A model generated the notes under the pieces. The model searched no databases and was not told the DNA's origin. It saw nothing but the letters and a program-made list of their open reading frames with translations. Shown here piece by piece: positions 1-8,210 of a DNA stretch of 43,164 nucleotides. Both the position numbers and the translations under genes were made by a program. Source of the DNA: Candidatus Rokuibacteriota bacterium (GTDB lineage: Bacteria; Methylomirabilota; Methylomirabilia; Rokubacteriales; CSP1-6); the NCBI GenBank assembly GCA_030647435.1, contig JAUSJX010000037.1, positions 1 to 43,164 of the forward strand, in the 5' to 3' direction. Each line of letters starts with the position of its first letter. Position 1 is the first letter of the stretch.

Positions 1-1187
1 GCGGCCGACAGAGGCACCTCGGGCAAGGGCCGGCCATCCGGCCGCCGGAACCGAAGCGGGTCGTCCGGCCCGCGCTCGACCCGATAGCCCTCCTCGTGCA
101 CCGCCCGGTGATGCCGGCGACCGAGCAGAGCCAGGTTGGAGAGCGTGGTCGCGCCGCCTTGCGCCCAGTGGCGGAGGTGGAGGCCCTGGGTGACACGGCC
201 GCCGCAGCCCGGGAAGCGACAGCCCCGGTCGCGGTGACAGAGCGCTCGCCGCAAGGCGGGGGGAATCGTCCGCGTCCGCGCCCCGACTTCGAGCAGCCGC
301 CCCTCCGCGTCCTGCCGCATCACCACCCGGCTGGCATCGCACGCCAGGCGGCGGGACGTTTCCGCGGAAACGCCCCCGCCGTCCTCGAGGACCGACTGGC
401 CCGGCTGCTCCGGGTCGGCCAGCGCCGCCGCATCCACGTGGACGACCACCTGGTATCGCTCGCCCGGGGCCCCGGGATCGAGCTCGTGGTGGAGCGCCGT
501 CTCCGCGAGCAGGGCCAGCGCATCCGCCTGCTGCTGGGCCAGGCTCGGGGCGTCCGCAGATGGCTCAGCCGGCGGAGCCCCCTCCTCGCGGCGGGCCCGT
601 TGGTAGAGCGTCTCGCGCGCTGCGGCCAGCGCCTGCATGAGCAGGGCCCCCACTTCCGGCTCCAGCCGCCCCCGCACGATCATCATGCCCTCCTCGTCCT
701 GGTGGACGTGCAGGGCCCGGCTCGCATGCCGCCGGGCCGTGTCCCGCGCCTCGACCTGCCGGTCCACCCGCCGCCAGCCCCGCACGATCCGCTCGACCTG
801 GGCCGCCGTGCCCGCGCGCCCCACCGCCAGCAGGCGCGCTTCGGTCTCCGGGGTGGCCACCCGGCTCAGGGCGCGGACCTTGGCGTAGGACAGCTCCCCG
901 CGGGCCAGCGCCTGGGCGAGGCGGGGGAGCGCCCCGAGGGCGCGCGCGACACGGACCCGCTCGCGCGCCGCCCCCAGGTCGAGCCCCACCCGCCAGCTCA
1001 GCCAGGCCGCGCAGGAGCGGAAGCCCGTGTTCCATCCGCCCCGCGCGTCGAAGGCGCGGATCAGGTCGAGCAGGTGGGCCGTGGCGGCATCGAGGTGCGC
1101 CGACAGCTCGGCGATCTCGTCGCCGAGCCGGTCGAGTGCGGCGACGTGATCCGGAGCAGCAACGAGCGTTGGCAAGCGGATTTCCAT
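1..1187 (-). CDS. DUF222 / HNH endonuclease domain protein (3' end outside window)
   Basis: A minus-strand frame open from ATG at 1187 to the window edge encodes 395 residues with no stop, so the C terminus is missing. The first ~250 residues are an Ala/Arg/Glu-rich helical region typical of DUF222 (13E12-repeat family). At about residues 314-365 an HNH nuclease module is visible: CRFPGC, then HLRHWAQGG, then LALLGRRHHRAVHE, giving the zinc-binding cysteines and metal-binding histidines of this family. The start is supported by an AAGGAGG about 8 nt upstream. DUF222-HNH proteins are abundant in high-GC genomes and often lie in mobile or repeated regions; their biological role is mostly unknown. 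The family assignment is secure, any defence role is not. Confidence 0.85.
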   Translation of the reverse strand, partial: MEIRLPTLVAAPDHVAALDRLGDEIAELSAHLDAATAHLLDLIRAFDARGGWNTGFRSCAAWLSWRVGLDLGAARERVRVARALGALPRLAQALARGELSYAKVRALSRVATPETEARLLAVGRAGTAAQVERIVRGWRRVDRQVEARDTARRHASRALHVHQDEEGMMIVRGRLEPEVGALLMQALAAARETLYQRARREEGAPPAEPSADAPSLAQQQADALALLAETALHHELDPGAPGERYQVVVHVDAAALADPEQPGQSVLEDGGGVSAETSRRLACDASRVVMRQDAEGRLLEVGARTRTIPPALRRALCHRDRGCRFPGCGGRVTQGLHLRHWAQGGATTLSNLALLGRRHHRAVHEEGYRVERGPDDPLRFRRPDGRPLPEVPLSA

Positions 1188-1511
1188 GGCGAGCCCTCCT
1201 TCTGCTGGCGCGACTCTACACCCTGGTTTTCAGCGCCCCTGGCACCGCCGAGGACGAGCGCTTCTGGAGCGGGGAATGATTTCCGGTCGGCTCTCACGCG
1301 GCCGCACACCGGTGGGCCAGTGCCGGCCGCTGGGCGGCCATTCGCTGAGCGCGGCCGACGCATGACCAGCGTCCGCGGCCAAGGCTGTCAAGGGAAAAAT
1401 CGCGCCGGCATCCCGCCGATCCGAGCAAGCATCGCGTCGAAGGCGGCAATCACCGGTCATTCCTCATGGGACCACCACCTGCTGGCAAAGTTATCTTAGT
1501 GGCGATGGGAG
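1188..1511. other. Intergenic stretch without a recognisable gene
   Basis: No reading frame here has convincing protein character. The minus strand holds a TTGACA-like hexamer (reverse of 1386-1391) that could be the -35 of the HNH gene, but the expected -10 position reads TGGTCA, which is a poor match. I see no RNA gene or repeat. Confidence 0.5.
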
Positions 1512-1580
1512 TTAGTCGTGTACCGAGAAACCTACATCCTTGAGAATGCCGACGACCAAGCCGCGACCGAGGTCAATGCC
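1512..1580 (-). pseudogene. Remnant of a HicA-type toxin C terminus
   Basis: Just after and slightly overlapping the hicB-like stop, another minus-strand frame reads GIDLGRGLVVGILKDVGFSV and ends at TAA (1512). This resembles the HicA/YcfA C terminus (a 'dlkpGtLrgILkqaGlsveeF' pattern). The body of HicA, including its catalytic histidine region, is absent. The simplest reading is a hicB-hicA pair in which a deletion removed the hicB 3' end and most of hicA. The match is short and made by eye, so chance resemblance remains possible. Confidence 0.4.
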
Positions 1581-1752
1581 GGTGGGCCAGGAGAGACTGG
1601 AGGTGTTGCTGGATGGCGTCGCGTATATTCCCCTTGGCCTCCTCCACGGTCCGGCCGTTGCTGAAGCAGCCGGGCAGACTTGGGCTGTAGGCCGAGTAGC
1701 CCTCGTCTTCGGCTTCCTTCTCAATCACGGTTTCGAAGGTGAAGTACTGCAC
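1573..1752 (-). CDS. hicB: HicB-like (UPF0150) antitoxin, short
   Basis: This 59-residue frame starts at GTG 1752 and shows the HicB core: a beta-strand segment (VQYFTFETVIEKEAED), the signature GYSAYSPSLPGCFSNG at about residues 17-32, then TVEEAKGNIRDAIQQHL. HicB proteins neutralise HicA mRNA interferases and usually bind their own promoter through a C-terminal DNA-binding domain. No such domain is present here and the frame stops soon after the UPF0150 helix. The 3' end runs into a HicA-like fragment in another frame, so the gene may be the surviving half of a damaged toxin-antitoxin pair. No strong ribosome binding site is visible and the start is uncertain. Confidence 0.65.
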   Translation of the reverse strand: MQYFTFETVIEKEAEDEGYSAYSPSLPGCFSNGRTVEEAKGNIRDAIQQHLQSLLAHRH

Positions 1753-1800
1753 AGGCAGATGATACCGCGAACTCTCAGGCTGCGAAAAGCCTCTTCGCCG

Positions 1801-2400
1801 TCACTTCAGCAGCTTCAGCTTGCGGTTGACGGCGGCCAGGTCGAAGCGCTCGGGGTCGAAACCGCGGCCCACCCAGGCGAGCATGTCCCTGTGCTCGGGG
1901 TGGGTGCGGTCGCGCAGCACGTCGAGCAGGTTCGCGTAGCCGGGCGCGCCGCCGCAGTCCTCGGGCGGACAGGCGCGCTCACCTGCCAGGCACACGGGAT
2001 ACTTGAACGGAGCCGCGGGAGCCTGGATCGCCTCCACCAGCACCTCGTGACCCCACCCGTCGCCGAGGTCGTAGACGTAGCGGAACCGCGCGCCTTCGAT
2101 CGGCGCGGCTCCGCGCAGTGTCAGCTTCCACTCGGGCTCTACTTTGTAGTGCGGCTCGTCCGGCTCCGGCTGGCCGTAGCGCCTGCCGCCGACTTCGAAC
2201 TCGTGGAGATGCACGTCGCGCCAGCCCATGGCTTTCTGAATGACCGTGTGAAGCCGCTCGAGCGTGATGGAACCGGGCACCTGGACGCGGCGCCACACCG
2301 GCGGTTCGACTGCCTCGAGCGTGATCCTGAGAAGGTAAACCGCGTCCTCGCGAGGAGCGACGGAGAGATGGCGTCTCGGAGTCCGTGCAGTCGGCGTCAT
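1801..2400 (-). CDS. Plasmid pRiA4b ORF-3-like protein
   Basis: The 199-residue product belongs to the pRiA4b ORF-3 (IS1096 TnpR-like) family. It has YLLRITLEAVEPPVWRRVQV at residues 20-39, then HTVIQKAMGWRDVHLHEFEV, YDLGDGWGHEVLVE and the cysteine-containing CPPEDCGGAPGY. The frame stays open far upstream, but the start at ATG 2400 is chosen because it overlaps the hsdR stop as ATGA, implying translational coupling. Family members occur beside mobile elements and restriction or repair genes; their biochemical function is unknown. The tight link with an HsdR-like protein is the main clue to its role. Confidence is high for the family and low for function. Confidence 0.88.
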   Translation of the reverse strand: MTPTARTPRRHLSVAPREDAVYLLRITLEAVEPPVWRRVQVPGSITLERLHTVIQKAMGWRDVHLHEFEVGGRRYGQPEPDEPHYKVEPEWKLTLRGAAPIEGARFRYVYDLGDGWGHEVLVEAIQAPAAPFKYPVCLAGERACPPEDCGGAPGYANLLDVLRDRTHPEHRDMLAWVGRGFDPERFDLAAVNRKLKLLK

Positions 2401-4772
2401 GCGGCGAAGAGCCTTTCTTTGGTCTGGCGCAGGATGTCGGCGGGTTGACCGAAAGCCTTGAGAGCGGGGAGCCCGCCTGCACGAGTTACGTCCGGCGTGT
2501 CGAAGACTTGGGGGCTCTCGAGCCCGTCGGTGCCTGAGCGGGCGAACTGGCCGGCCAGGGCCTTGAGCGTCGCCGTGGCGGGGGCGGGCAGGGTCGCGAG
2601 CCAGCGTTCGTGCTTGTAGGTGAAGGCCTCGGCGCGCTGGGGGCGGGTGCGCGGGGCCAGGCCGTAGCCCAGCTCGGCAAGCACGTCGTAGAGGTCGTAG
2701 TCCGTCATCTCTTCGAGCGTGCGAACCAGCAACGGGGCACGGCCGGCATCGGGCAGCCTGCCCATCAGGGCCCGGCGCTCCGGTGGGCTGATCCACCTGG
2801 CGCGGAAGTCCTCGAGCGTCGGCGCTTGCTCCACCAATCGCTCCGCTAGACGCTGCTTGTACTCCTCGACGGTGATCGGCATCGCCTTGCCATCCACGCT
2901 GGTCACGATGTACCGGCCCGCGCCCGTCACGCGCACGTCGAAGCCCTCCACCAGGATGGTCTTCTCGGGCAGCGGCGCGTCGGGCCCCGGCACCTTGGCC
3001 GTGAGCTTGCGGGGCGGAGTGAAACGGCTCCTGAACTTCTCGCCGAAGAGCCGGGTGGCGTCCGTGTAGTCGTAGACGCGGAACATCAGCTTCCCGCTGG
3101 GCATATCGATCCGCGTGCCTCGCCCGACCATCTGATAGAAAGCGATGGGCGAGCGGACATACTTGAAAAAGACGATGTTCCGCACGCAAGGCACATCCAC
3201 GCCGGTCGTCAGCAACTCCACCGTCGTCGCGACGAAGTAGCGGCGCTGGAGCCCTCGGAGGTCCTTGACTAGGTCGGATCCTTCGGAGGCCGCGGTGCAC
3301 TTGAAGGCGTAGGGATCGAGACGCTCGCGGCCCTGCGCCTTACACCATTGAGCGTAGAGGTTGTTCAGAGCCGCGGCCACTTCGTCGGCATGACGGTCGC
3401 GCGCGCAGAAGACGATGGTCTTTTGCTCCGGACCGCCGGTGGCGACCAGGTGCTGGAAGAGGTCCTGGCACATGGCGGCCACGCGTTCCGGCAGTAGCAA
3501 GCGATCCTCGAAGTCGTGGGCTTCGTAACGCCGGCGCGCCTCGGCCGTCGCCAGGACCTCTCCTGTCCGGGCGTCCGTGATTTGCTTGCCCACCAGGTCA
3601 GCTTCGTCCACACCCGTCTCGCGCTCGGGCCGCGGCTTGTCGTCCAGGAAGATGTCTCGGCGGACGATCTCGCAGGCCGCCAGGTAGCCGTCGTCGATCC
3701 CCTGGCTCATGTCGTACTCGTAGACCGGCTCGCCGAAGTGGCGAAGGTTGTCGCCCGAGACCTCGGCGTCCGCCTGGGCTTCCTTGCTCCTCTCGGTCCA
3801 CTCGATCTCGCGCGGCGTGGCCGTCAGCCCGATCTGGACAGCGTCCGGATTGCGCGTGAGCACCTGCGACCACTTACCCCAGGCCGAGCGGTGGCACTCG
3901 TCGATCACGATGTGGCTGAAGTAGTTCTTCGGGTAGTGAGTCGTCAGGAAGTTGGCGTCGGCCTCGTCGGTATCCACGTCCAGCGTCTGGTAGGTCGCGA
4001 TGAGGATGCGGGCATTCTTCTGCGGCTTGCCGCTCGACACCTCAGCCGCGTCGGCGCCGAAGACGTTCTGGAAGGCGCCGAGCCCCTGGCTTCGCAGCTC
4101 GTCACGGTCGCAGAGAAAGAGGGCACGCTTGAGCTGCCCCGCATCCGCGATGCGCTTGAGTAGGTAGACCGCAATGCGGGTCTTCCCCGCGCCTGTGGCC
4201 AGGGAAAGGAGCGCCTTCTTCTCGCCACCCGCCAGCTTCTCCAGCACCGCGCGAATGGCTGCATCCTGGAAGTAGTACCGGCTGGCCTCGCCTCCCGGGT
4301 AGCGCGCGAGGAGTGGACGCGCTTCGGGCGATTCCAGGCTGAAACCCATCGCCTGCTCGTAACGGGCGCGAAGGTCGGCAGGCGTGGGAAACTGTGTCAG
4401 TGGCCGTGGCTTGGTCGTGAAACCCGTCGAGCGGTCGAACTCGACGAAGAGGTGGCCATTGGAGGAGAAGACGAACTGGACGTTGAGCCGCCGGCAGGCG
4501 GCATAGGCCTTGGCCTGCTCGAGGCCGTGGGCAGGCGGGAGATGCTCAGCCTTGGCCTCGATGAGCGACACGGCCACAGGCTGGCTCGCCTGGTTCACCC
4601 TGACCCGCAGGGTGTAGTCAGCCCGCCCCTTGGCGCGCCGCCGGGCCTGCCCTTCGACCATCTCCACTGCCCCCGCCGTCTCCTCGCGTCGGATAAGGTC
4701 TTCCGTCCACCCGCAGGCGTGGAGCGCCGGGTCGATCAGCTTGGCCCGTGTGTCGGACTCGCCCAGAGACAT
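2397..4772 (-). CDS. hsdR: Type I restriction enzyme R subunit-like DEAD/DEAH translocase-nuclease (HsdR)
   Basis: The 791-residue protein has the HsdR layout. An N-terminal PD-(D/E)xK nuclease is marked by D52, E72 and K74 (IEAK). The SF2 helicase core has Walker A ATGAGKT at 192-198, DECH at 291-294, the TAT-type motif GLTATP and motif VI QMVGRGTRI. A helical C-terminal region follows. HsdR normally cleaves DNA after ATP-driven translocation, in complex with HsdM methylase and HsdS specificity subunits. Neither is present within this window, although the upstream side is fully visible and carries a Nudix gene. The only coupled partner is the pRiA4b-like gene (4-bp overlap). The protein is shorter than classical EcoKI/EcoR124 HsdR (about 1,000 residues) but fits compact EcoEI-like R subunits. 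Confidence 0.92.
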   Translation of the reverse strand: MSLGESDTRAKLIDPALHACGWTEDLIRREETAGAVEMVEGQARRRAKGRADYTLRVRVNQASQPVAVSLIEAKAEHLPPAHGLEQAKAYAACRRLNVQFVFSSNGHLFVEFDRSTGFTTKPRPLTQFPTPADLRARYEQAMGFSLESPEARPLLARYPGGEASRYYFQDAAIRAVLEKLAGGEKKALLSLATGAGKTRIAVYLLKRIADAGQLKRALFLCDRDELRSQGLGAFQNVFGADAAEVSSGKPQKNARILIATYQTLDVDTDEADANFLTTHYPKNYFSHIVIDECHRSAWGKWSQVLTRNPDAVQIGLTATPREIEWTERSKEAQADAEVSGDNLRHFGEPVYEYDMSQGIDDGYLAACEIVRRDIFLDDKPRPERETGVDEADLVGKQITDARTGEVLATAEARRRYEAHDFEDRLLLPERVAAMCQDLFQHLVATGGPEQKTIVFCARDRHADEVAAALNNLYAQWCKAQGRERLDPYAFKCTAASEGSDLVKDLRGLQRRYFVATTVELLTTGVDVPCVRNIVFFKYVRSPIAFYQMVGRGTRIDMPSGKLMFRVYDYTDATRLFGEKFRSRFTPPRKLTAKVPGPDAPLPEKTILVEGFDVRVTGAGRYIVTSVDGKAMPITVEEYKQRLAERLVEQAPTLEDFRARWISPPERRALMGRLPDAGRAPLLVRTLEEMTDYDLYDVLAELGYGLAPRTRPQRAEAFTYKHERWLATLPAPATATLKALAGQFARSGTDGLESPQVFDTPDVTRAGGLPALKAFGQPADILRQTKERLFAA

Positions 4773-4780
4773 GCCGGCCC

Positions 4781-4786
4781 ATTATA
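4781..4786 (-). promoter_or_regulatory. Probable -10 element of hsdR (leaderless)
   Basis: The minus strand reads TATAAT, a perfect -10 hexamer in very G+C-rich surroundings. It lies 8 nt before the hsdR ATG (spacer 4773-4780), and no Shine-Dalgarno fits in between. Transcription would start at or next to the start codon. The -35 is not obvious. Confidence 0.6.
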
Positions 4787-4878
4787 CGGGGTACCGATTG
4801 CTACACATGCGTGACGGGAGGGCACGCGGCGCATCCCAGTTCTGCGTGTACGGACCACCCAGGCCGCATACTCGCTTC

Positions 4879-5295
4879 ATGGGCGCGAGGGATGAGCGGG
4901 TCGTCCAGGCCGCGGGCGGCGTCATCGTGAGGCATGCTCCGCGCGGCGAGATCCGGGTCCTCCTCGTCCACCGGCCTCATCGCAAAGACTGGACCTTCCC
5001 CAAGGGCAAGCTCGAAGCGGGCGAGTCACACGAGCGCTGCGCGCTCCGCGAGGTCGAGGAGGAGACAGGCCTGCGCTGCAAGCTGGGCACCGAGCTGGCG
5101 ACCTCTTCATACACGAACGGCAAGGGCCGGCCCAAGGTCGTCCGCTACTGGATCATGGAGCCGGGCAACGGCCGGGCCGAGCCGCGCAACGAGGTGGACG
5201 CGGTCCGCTGGACCTCCCTCGAGGAGGCCGCCACCCTCCTCACCTACCCGCGCGACCGCGAGATCCTGACGGCCTTCGCCGCCGCAGTGCGCTGA
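4879..5295 (+). CDS. Nudix hydrolase
   Basis: The 138-residue protein contains a complete Nudix box at residues 43-65 (G43, E49, R57-E58, E61-E62, G64), in the usual setting after RKDWTFPKGK. These enzymes hydrolyse nucleoside diphosphates linked to another moiety. The RKDW(T/S)FPKGK context is common among MutT-like and diadenosine-polyphosphate hydrolases, but the substrate cannot be read from sequence. The frame is open well upstream. ATG 4879 is chosen because it directly precedes the conserved VVQAAGGVIV strand and follows a CATACT -10-like hexamer by 6 nt. It is divergent from hsdR and probably transcribed alone. Confidence 0.93.
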   Translation: MGARDERVVQAAGGVIVRHAPRGEIRVLLVHRPHRKDWTFPKGKLEAGESHERCALREVEEETGLRCKLGTELATSSYTNGKGRPKVVRYWIMEPGNGRAEPRNEVDAVRWTSLEEAATLLTYPRDREILTAFAAAVR

Positions 5296-5389
5296 GCGGG
5301 CGAGGCCTTCACCGCTCCAGGTAGGCGGTCGAGCGCACCCGTGCCGCATGGTCGAGTTGGTCGAACACCTGCCGCACGGGACGCTGGGG

Positions 5390-5395
5390 TAGTAT
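5390..5395 (+). promoter_or_regulatory. Probable -10 element of the CoA-transferase operon (leaderless)
   Basis: TAGTAT lies 6 nt before the GTG start at 5402, with GGCCGG between. There is no room for a Shine-Dalgarno, so the operon transcript may begin at the start codon. A -35 is not clear. Confidence 0.45.
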
Positions 5396-5401
5396 GGCCG
5401 G

Positions 5402-6322
5402 GTGCCCCAAGACAAGGTCGTCCCCATGCGCGACGCGGTGGCGCGCTTCGTGCCCGACGGCGCCTCGGTCTGCATGGGCACTGCGCTCGAGGCGCTCATC
5501 CCCTTCGCCGCCGGCCACGAGCTGATCCGCCAGCGCCGGCAGGATCTGACACTGATCGGCCCGATCTCCGACATCCTCTTCGACCAGCTGGTCGCCGCGG
5601 GCTGCGTCGCCCGCATCCAGGCCGCATGGGTGGGCAACGTCTCGGCCGGGCTCGGCCACAACTACCGCCGGGCCGTGGAGCACGGCGTCCCCCACCCCGT
5701 CGCCGTCGAGGATCACTCCAATCTCAGCATCGCCCTGGCGCTCCAGGCGGGCGCGATGGGCGCGCCCTACATTCCGACGCGCTCGCTGCTGGGCACGGGG
5801 CTGCTTGACTCCAACCCGACGTTCAAACAAGCGCCCGATCCCTTCTCGGGCGATCCCGTGGTGCTGATCCCGGCGCTCAGGCCCGACGTGGCCATCCTCC
5901 ACGTCCAGCGCTCGGACGCCGAGGGCCACGCGCACTGCTGGGGCACTCTCGGCGTTACGCGCCAGGCGGCGCTGGCCGCCGAGAGGGTCATCATCGTGGC
6001 CGAGGAAATCTGGCCCCGCGAGCGCATCCTCTCCGATCCCGGCCTGGTCCTGGCGCCCGCGCTCAAGGTCGCGGCCGTGGTCCACGAGCCCTTCGGAGCC
6101 TATCCCTCGCCGGTCCAGGGCTACTACGGGCGCGGGCACGACTTCTACCACCGCTACCACGAGGAAATGCGGACGGTGGAAGGCACGCGGGTGTGGCTCG
6201 ACCATTGGATCTTCGGCGTCGCCGACTGGAAGGGCTTTCTCTCAACGCTGGGTCCCGAGGCCCGCGAAGCCGTGCGGGTCAAAACGCCGCGCCTCTCTGA
6301 ACCTCTCGACTACGGAGCCTGA
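5402..6322 (+). CDS. CoA-transferase alpha subunit (glutaconate CoA-transferase-like)
   Basis: The 306-residue product resembles the A subunit of family I (GctA-like) CoA-transferases. It has an N-terminal D-G-A-S-V-C-M-G turn for CoA binding, LTLIGPISDILFDQLVAAG, and VAILHVQRSDAEGHAHCWG, the conserved aspartate/asparagine-rich segment of the domain. The catalytic glutamate is on the partner subunit encoded at 7446. The GTG start at 5402 fits the family N terminus and the TAGTAT element upstream. It heads a five-gene operon and is separated from its partner subunit by an enolase-superfamily gene, an unusual order since the two subunits are normally adjacent. The acyl substrate is unknown. Confidence 0.88.
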   Translation: MPQDKVVPMRDAVARFVPDGASVCMGTALEALIPFAAGHELIRQRRQDLTLIGPISDILFDQLVAAGCVARIQAAWVGNVSAGLGHNYRRAVEHGVPHPVAVEDHSNLSIALALQAGAMGAPYIPTRSLLGTGLLDSNPTFKQAPDPFSGDPVVLIPALRPDVAILHVQRSDAEGHAHCWGTLGVTRQAALAAERVIIVAEEIWPRERILSDPGLVLAPALKVAAVVHEPFGAYPSPVQGYYGRGHDFYHRYHEEMRTVEGTRVWLDHWIFGVADWKGFLSTLGPEAREAVRVKTPRLSEPLDYGA

Positions 6323-6326
6323 GCCC

Positions 6327-7442
6327 ATGAAAATCACAGCTATTGAAGCGATCTGTCTCGCCATCCCGATGAAACCGCTCGACCCGCCGTCGCCCTGGAC
6401 CGCGGCCACGCGCAAGCAGATCATCGTGCGCGTCAGGACCGACGCGGGGCTCACGGGCGTGGGCGAGGCGTTCGCCTACGGCGCGCCGCTCGCCGTCTGC
6501 AACGTGATCGAGGAGAGCCTGGCGCCGCTGCTGATCGGCCAGGACCCGCAGAGGATCGAGTACCTGGCGGACCTCATGCACCGCGGCACCATGATCTACG
6601 GGCGGCGGGGGCTGGCGATGTTCGCCATCAGCGGCGTCGACATCGCGCTGTGGGATCTTCTCGGCAAGTCGCTGAACACCCCCGTCCATGCGCTCCTTGG
6701 GGGCGCGACACGTCCCACCCTGCCCGTGTACGCGAGCCTTATGCGCTACGACTCGCCCAAGGACGTGGCGGGCGCCTGCAAGGGCTTCGTCGCCCAGGGC
6801 TTCACCATGCTCAAGCTCCACCAGACCGACGTGGCCTCGGTCCGCGCGGCGCGTGAGGCCGTGGGGCCTTCAGTGGAGCTGATGCTCGACGTGAATTGCC
6901 CGTGGACTCCCGCCGAGGCCATCGGGATGGCGCGGGCGCTCGCGCCGTACCGGCTCTTCTGGTTCGAGGAGCCCGTGTGGCCTCCCGAGGACTACACGGG
7001 GCTGGCCGAGGTAACGCGGGCCACCGACACGCCCATCGCGCTGGGCGAGAACGAGTCCACGCTCTTCGGCTTCCGCGAGATCGTCGAGCGCCGCGCGGGC
7101 GACATCCTGCAGCCCAGCATCACCAAGGTCGGCGGCATCACGGAGTTCAAGAAGATCGCCGCGCTCGCCCAGGCGGCCAACCTACCCATTGCGCCGCACT
7201 CCTTCTACTTCGGCCCGGGACTCGCGGCGACACTCCACGTCGCGGCAACCTGGGGCGGTGCGATGCCCGTGGAGTTCCCGACGGGCGAGCACGAGACGTC
7301 TTTTCTCGCGCGCCCTATCCAGGCGCACGACGGCCACGTCGAAATCCCTACCGGTCCCGGGCTCGGCGTCGAGATCAACGAGGAGGCCATTCGCCGCCAT
7401 CCCTACGCCGCCTCGGGCGCCAAACCCTTCGTGCTCCACTAG
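6327..7442 (+). CDS. Mandelate racemase / muconate-lactonizing (enolase superfamily) enzyme
   Basis: The 371-residue protein shows the capping domain (residues 1-120) and the TIM barrel of the enolase superfamily. Metal ligands are readable as D188 (LMLDVN), E214 (FEEPVWPPED) and E241 (LGENES). Candidate catalytic residues are K163 and H165 (the KxH motif, MLKLHQ), K267 (ITKVGG), H291 (APHSFYFGPG) and E316. These enzymes abstract the proton alpha to a carboxylate, for racemisation, cycloisomerisation or sugar-acid dehydration. The H291 region and the KxH motif favour a mandelate racemase-like dehydratase or racemase. It starts 4 nt after the CoA-transferase alpha gene, so its product is probably a carboxylate then activated to a CoA thioester. 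Confidence 0.9.
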   Translation: MKITAIEAICLAIPMKPLDPPSPWTAATRKQIIVRVRTDAGLTGVGEAFAYGAPLAVCNVIEESLAPLLIGQDPQRIEYLADLMHRGTMIYGRRGLAMFAISGVDIALWDLLGKSLNTPVHALLGGATRPTLPVYASLMRYDSPKDVAGACKGFVAQGFTMLKLHQTDVASVRAAREAVGPSVELMLDVNCPWTPAEAIGMARALAPYRLFWFEEPVWPPEDYTGLAEVTRATDTPIALGENESTLFGFREIVERRAGDILQPSITKVGGITEFKKIAALAQAANLPIAPHSFYFGPGLAATLHVAATWGGAMPVEFPTGEHETSFLARPIQAHDGHVEIPTGPGLGVEINEEAIRRHPYAASGAKPFVLH

Positions 7443-7445
7443 CCC

Positions 7446-8207
7446 ATGCCGGAGTACACCGATCGCGAGCTGATGGTCATCGCCGCGGGGCGCGAGATCC
7501 GCGACGGCGATCTGGCTTTCGTCGGCATGCGGCTGCCGCTCCTGGCCTTCGCCTTCGCCAAGCGCACGCATGCCCCGGGGGCGATCGGCCTCTTCGAGAA
7601 CGGCATCGTGCGCGACCAGCCGGCGCCGGAGACCCTCATGACCATGAGCGACACGCCGAATATCCCGGGCGCGCTCTGGTCCACAGGCACGCTCGAGATC
7701 ATGTCGCTCCTCCAGCAGGGGCTGGTGGACCTTGGCTTCATCGGCGGCGCCGAGATTGACAAGCACGGCAACCTCAACACCAACTGCGTCGGCGACTGGC
7801 GCAGACCGAAAGTCCGGCTGCCCGGCAGCGGCGGCGGCGCGGACATCGCGAGCCTGGCCAAGCGCTTCGTGGTCATCATGCCGCAGGAGAAACATCGCTT
7901 CAAAGAGCGCGTGGACTTCATCACCTCGCCGGGCTTTGGCGACGGCGCCGGCTGGCGCGAGCGCGTGGGGCTGCCGGGCGGCGGTCCGGCCGCGGTCATC
8001 ACGACCCTCGGCGTCTATCGCTTCGACCCCAAGACACGCGAGATGCTCCTCGCCTCCTGGCACCCGGGGCAGAGCGTCGAGTCGGTGCGAGCCGCGACAG
8101 GCTGGGACCTGCGCGTGGCGGACGGCTGCCGCCAAACGGCGATACCGACGGCAGCGGAGCTCGAGATCGTGCGCGCCTGCGACCCCGCGGGCTTCTGGAC
8201 CCGCTAG
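7446..8207 (+). CDS. CoA-transferase beta subunit (glutaconate CoA-transferase-like)
   Basis: The 253-residue protein has the GctB-type active site FENG with the predicted catalytic glutamate at E51. It also has IPGALWSTGTLEIMSLLQQG, GFIGGAEIDKHGNLNTN and the glycine-rich GSGGGADIASLAK loop. In this family the glutamate attacks the acyl-CoA donor to form a glutamyl-CoA thioester intermediate. It follows the enolase-superfamily gene by 3 nt and precedes an MFS transporter by 3 nt. With the product of 5402 it should form an alpha-beta enzyme. Donor and acceptor acids cannot be inferred from sequence. Confidence 0.9.
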   Translation: MPEYTDRELMVIAAGREIRDGDLAFVGMRLPLLAFAFAKRTHAPGAIGLFENGIVRDQPAPETLMTMSDTPNIPGALWSTGTLEIMSLLQQGLVDLGFIGGAEIDKHGNLNTNCVGDWRRPKVRLPGSGGGADIASLAKRFVVIMPQEKHRFKERVDFITSPGFGDGAGWRERVGLPGGGPAAVITTLGVYRFDPKTREMLLASWHPGQSVESVRAATGWDLRVADGCRQTAIPTAAELEIVRACDPAGFWTR

Positions 8208-8210
8208 CGC

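Noticed and set aside
1386-1391. TTGACA-like -35 for the HNH gene
   Set aside because: No acceptable -10 exists at 16-18 bp, and the distance to the start is about 200 bp.
1777-1792. Small hairpin AGGCT/AGCCT between the pRiA4b-like gene and hicB as a terminator
   Set aside because: The stem is only 5 bp and has no T-run; too weak to call.
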